DNA of 55,425 nucleotides from an uncultured Saprospiraceae bacterium. Its GTDB lineage: Bacteria > Bacteroidota > Bacteroidia > Chitinophagales > Saprospiraceae. Location: positions 1 to 55,425 of the forward strand of contig CALLFA010000110.1 in assembly GCA_937997635.1 (NCBI GenBank). Direction: 5' to 3'. Under the pieces are notes generated by a model that ran no database searches, was not told where the DNA came from, and saw only the letters and a list, made by a program, of their open reading frames with translations. The position numbers and the translations under genes are program-made. This document shows, piece after piece, positions 52,886 through 55,425 of this stretch. Each line of letters starts with the position of its first letter. Position 1 is the stretch's first letter.

Positions 52886-55425
52886 ATGAAGTATAACAAC
52901 AAATTAAAACAGCAGATTTATCAAATTATACCATGCCTATTAAGTTTGGGTTTGGTATTTACTATTAGTGATAATATTAATGCAGCAACTGAAGCCCCAA
53001 ATATTCCGTCTTCTACTCTTGAAACTATTTCAGAGTGTGATGAAATTGGGAGTTCAGCTTCTCTGGAATCAATATACCATGACAACTTTTACAAAACCCT
53101 TTCTAAGAAATGGTCCAATTCTATCGCTAAGGATGGCTATATAGATATAGATGATCCTGCGAACCCAGCATATGAAAGTATTTTAATGTCAGACAAAGAT
53201 AATGATGGGGTTTTAGATGAAGATGACTTGGATTCAGACAATGATGGGATTTTGGATGATAATGAAAGGAACTGTATTATCTCGGAAACATTTGAAGGAA
53301 CGCCAGCAGAAGATAGTTCAGTTCAGGGACACTATCTATCTAATTTCTATCAGGTCAATGGCAGTCCTGCTAATTTAGAACCAATACGGTCTCCTGATTT
53401 TGTAACAGAGGGAGACATTGCACCTGGTAATACATGGTTTGCCCCGGTAGAAGGTGGTGCTTTTTTAGCATTACAAGCGACCAACAACACGGCTACTTTT
53501 GGTAACTCAAATAATGGACCTAATGATGGAGTTTTTATTACCTATACTGCTGCGGAGCTTAGTGCATTAGGACTGGTTATTGGCGATGATGTAGACTTTT
53601 CTTTTCTATATGCTCCAGGTCATAATTATGATGGTGACGCACGAGATGCGGATGCCGATACAGAATTGAAGGTTTGGTACGGAAGTACAGGAAGTGGATT
53701 CTCATTACCTACTCCTGCGGCCTCATTACCTATCGCAAGCACACCACCTAACAATGTTCTTATTCCAGGTGCATGGACTCCAGTTAGTAGTGCAGGTATA
53801 GATGTGATGGACGTTAATGATTGGCAAAGCTTTCAAACTACTTTCGCCTATGATGGAGGAGATCTTTTGATCGCACTATTATCTGGTACTGGTGCAATAG
53901 CAGGAGTGGAAAATGTATATTTGGATGCACTAAAAATTTGCATCAATGTAGATACAGATGGCGATGGTATAGTTGATGCCTTGGATTTGGATAGTGACAA
54001 TGATGGTATACCGGATGCAATAGAAGCATGTGGAGATATTAGCTTAACATTAGAGGATTGCACACTAGACAGTAATGGAGACGGTACATATGATATAAAC
54101 CCAGTGACAGGTAATAGCACTGGCGTAATAACTGGAGCAGCATCATGTGATCCAAGTCCTGCGGATACAGATGCAGATGGTATTCCAGATTTTTTGGATT
54201 TAGATAGTGATGGAGATGGCTGTCCAGATAGCGTAGAGGCAGGTACGGATGGCTCAGGTACAAGCGATGATAATTTTGTAGCATCACCAGTAGATGAATG
54301 TGGCTTATTAACAACAGGCATTAGTGGTGCTTGTCCTGTGCCTGGTGATGCAACTTGGACAGATTCGTCTGTACTGGCATGTATCGAAACGTGCGAAGAT
54401 GTTGTGGATGCTGGCTTGGATATTTGTACAATCATCGCTGATGATCCAGATAGCCCGATAGCGAGCTTGGATTGTGATGGCGGAGGAGTGGACAATGCCA
54501 CAGAATGTGCGAATGGAGAAGACCCTTCTGATCCTTCCGATGATTGTTCAGCAGCGATAGATGCTGGATTGAATATATGTGGCATCATAGCAGCAGATCC
54601 ATTGAGTCCATTATCAACAGCAGATTGTGATGGAGGAGGTGTAGATAATGCGACAGAGTGTACGAATGGAGATGATCCTGCAGATGCTACGGATGATTAC
54701 GATTGTGCGCAAGCCGTACAAGATGTCCTTGATATCTGTGCTTACATAGCAGCGAACCCAACATCAGAAATCGCAACATTAGATTGTGATGGTGGTGGCG
54801 TAGATAACGCAACAGAGTGTGCAGCAGGAGATGATCCTACAGATCCAGCTGATGATTTCGATTGTGATAATATTGCAGCAGCAGGCGTGGACATTTGCGG
54901 ATACATCGCAGCGAATCCAACTGCAGCAATAGCGACATTAGATTGTGATATGGGTGGTGTCGATAACGCCACAGAATGCGCCAATGGAGACGATCCTACA
55001 GATCCAGCTGATGATTACGATTGTGCGCAAGCCGTACAAGATGGATTGGATATCTGTGCATACATAACAGCGAACCCAACATCAGAAATCGCAACATTAG
55101 ATTGTGATGGTGGTGGCGTAGATAATGCGACAGAGTGTGATGCAGGAGATGATCCTACTGACCCAGCAGATGATTATGATTGTGCAAGTATCGTAGCAGC
55201 TGGCGTAGACATCTGTAGTTATATCGCAGCGAATCCAGGCTCAGATATGGCAAGCCTAGATTGCGATAACGGTGGTGTAGACAACCAAACAGAATGTGCA
55301 AACGGAGATGATCCGACAGATCCAGCCGACGATGCAGACTGTGCCACAGCGATTGCCAATGGCGATGATATCTGTGCAATCATTGCAGCCAACCCAACAT
55401 CAGTCTTAGCAACAGCAGACTGTGA
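52886..55425 (+). CDS. Large secreted surface protein sharing the adhesin repeat (3' end outside window)
   Basis: An open frame of 846 codons continues past the window edge. The ATG at 52886 starts MKYNNKLKQQIYQIIPC and a signal peptide ending near ...SDNINA. About residues 100-125 and 350-440 are thrombospondin type 3-like calcium loops (DKDNDGVLDEDDLDSDNDG, DTDGDGIVDALDLDSDNDG). A beta-sandwich lies between them. From about residue 510 a repeat begins: six full units and part of a seventh, each DIC...LDCDGGGVDNATEC...GDDPTDPADD. This is the same unit type as in the giant adhesin at 19494-26471. A T9SS C-terminal domain would be expected beyond the edge. Confidence 0.85.
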   Translation, partial: MKYNNKLKQQIYQIIPCLLSLGLVFTISDNINAATEAPNIPSSTLETISECDEIGSSASLESIYHDNFYKTLSKKWSNSIAKDGYIDIDDPANPAYESILMSDKDNDGVLDEDDLDSDNDGILDDNERNCIISETFEGTPAEDSSVQGHYLSNFYQVNGSPANLEPIRSPDFVTEGDIAPGNTWFAPVEGGAFLALQATNNTATFGNSNNGPNDGVFITYTAAELSALGLVIGDDVDFSFLYAPGHNYDGDARDADADTELKVWYGSTGSGFSLPTPAASLPIASTPPNNVLIPGAWTPVSSAGIDVMDVNDWQSFQTTFAYDGGDLLIALLSGTGAIAGVENVYLDALKICINVDTDGDGIVDALDLDSDNDGIPDAIEACGDISLTLEDCTLDSNGDGTYDINPVTGNSTGVITGAASCDPSPADTDADGIPDFLDLDSDGDGCPDSVEAGTDGSGTSDDNFVASPVDECGLLTTGISGACPVPGDATWTDSSVLACIETCEDVVDAGLDICTIIADDPDSPIASLDCDGGGVDNATECANGEDPSDPSDDCSAAIDAGLNICGIIAADPLSPLSTADCDGGGVDNATECTNGDDPADATDDYDCAQAVQDVLDICAYIAANPTSEIATLDCDGGGVDNATECAAGDDPTDPADDFDCDNIAAAGVDICGYIAANPTAAIATLDCDMGGVDNATECANGDDPTDPADDYDCAQAVQDGLDICAYITANPTSEIATLDCDGGGVDNATECDAGDDPTDPADDYDCASIVAAGVDICSYIAANPGSDMASLDCDNGGVDNQTECANGDDPTDPADDADCATAIANGDDICAIIAANPTSVLATADC

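Noticed and set aside
53848..54984. Minus-strand frames with SPPSQSN and AHSVALSTPP repeats
   Set aside because: They are antisense to the repeat protein that is open to the window end.

Overview
The window looks like a chromosome segment of a Bacteroidota bacterium, most likely from the Saprospiria. The evidence is a type IX secretion (T9SS) locus (PorP/SprF, an OmpA/TPR/PD40 protein, and a giant adhesin ending in a gliding-motility C-terminal domain), a Porin_10-type porin, a lysyl-endopeptidase-like protease, an IPTL-CTERM protein, A-rich leaders without clear Shine-Dalgarno sites, and one good Bacteroidota-type promoter. No phage structural operon, rRNA or CRISPR array was seen.

Layout. 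1-1020: on the minus strand, an initiator tRNA-fMet gene is split by a group I intron that carries a PD-(D/E)XK homing endonuclease. The tRNA is preceded by an array of about 56-bp tandem repeats that reuse its 5' end. 1247-13932: a small P-loop kinase-like protein; two secreted proteins with S74 intramolecular chaperone domains; gap and pgk; a porin; a prolyl oligopeptidase lipoprotein whose 3' end runs into tandem repeats; and a secreted lysyl-endopeptidase-like protease. 14363-19352: a Cys-rich secreted protein; an exported Gfo/Idh/MocA oxidoreductase and TIM-barrel isomerase; a gamma-glutamylcyclotransferase-like gene that seems to start with ATA; an IPTL-CTERM protein; and a GNAT acetyltransferase. 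19494-29938: a minus-strand operon for T9SS surface export (porP/sprF, OmpA protein, 2325-aa adhesin with 28 Cys/Asp-rich repeats). 30232-40529: a three-gene glycosyltransferase operon, a beta-helix lipoprotein, a PAS histidine kinase, a 2-hydroxyacid dehydrogenase, a secreted unknown and an MFS transporter. 40726-42440: an AT-rich two-gene unit (DUF488 protein plus unknown partner) that looks acquired. 43018-52308: rimK / deacylase / dacB operon, a lipoprotein, a lipoprotein-like methyltransferase, purA, a Rel/Spo enzyme and a Fur regulator. 52886-end: the start of a second surface protein using the same Cys/Asp repeat as the adhesin.

The strongest unusual signals are the intron-split tRNA-fMet with its endonuclease and repeat array, two families of about 160-bp near-palindromic MITE-like elements (four copies), the shared repeat of the two surface proteins with a five-unit higher-order period, and the AT-rich DUF488 pair. 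Coordinates were read by eye. Family assignments rest on motifs and overall sequence character, not on searches.
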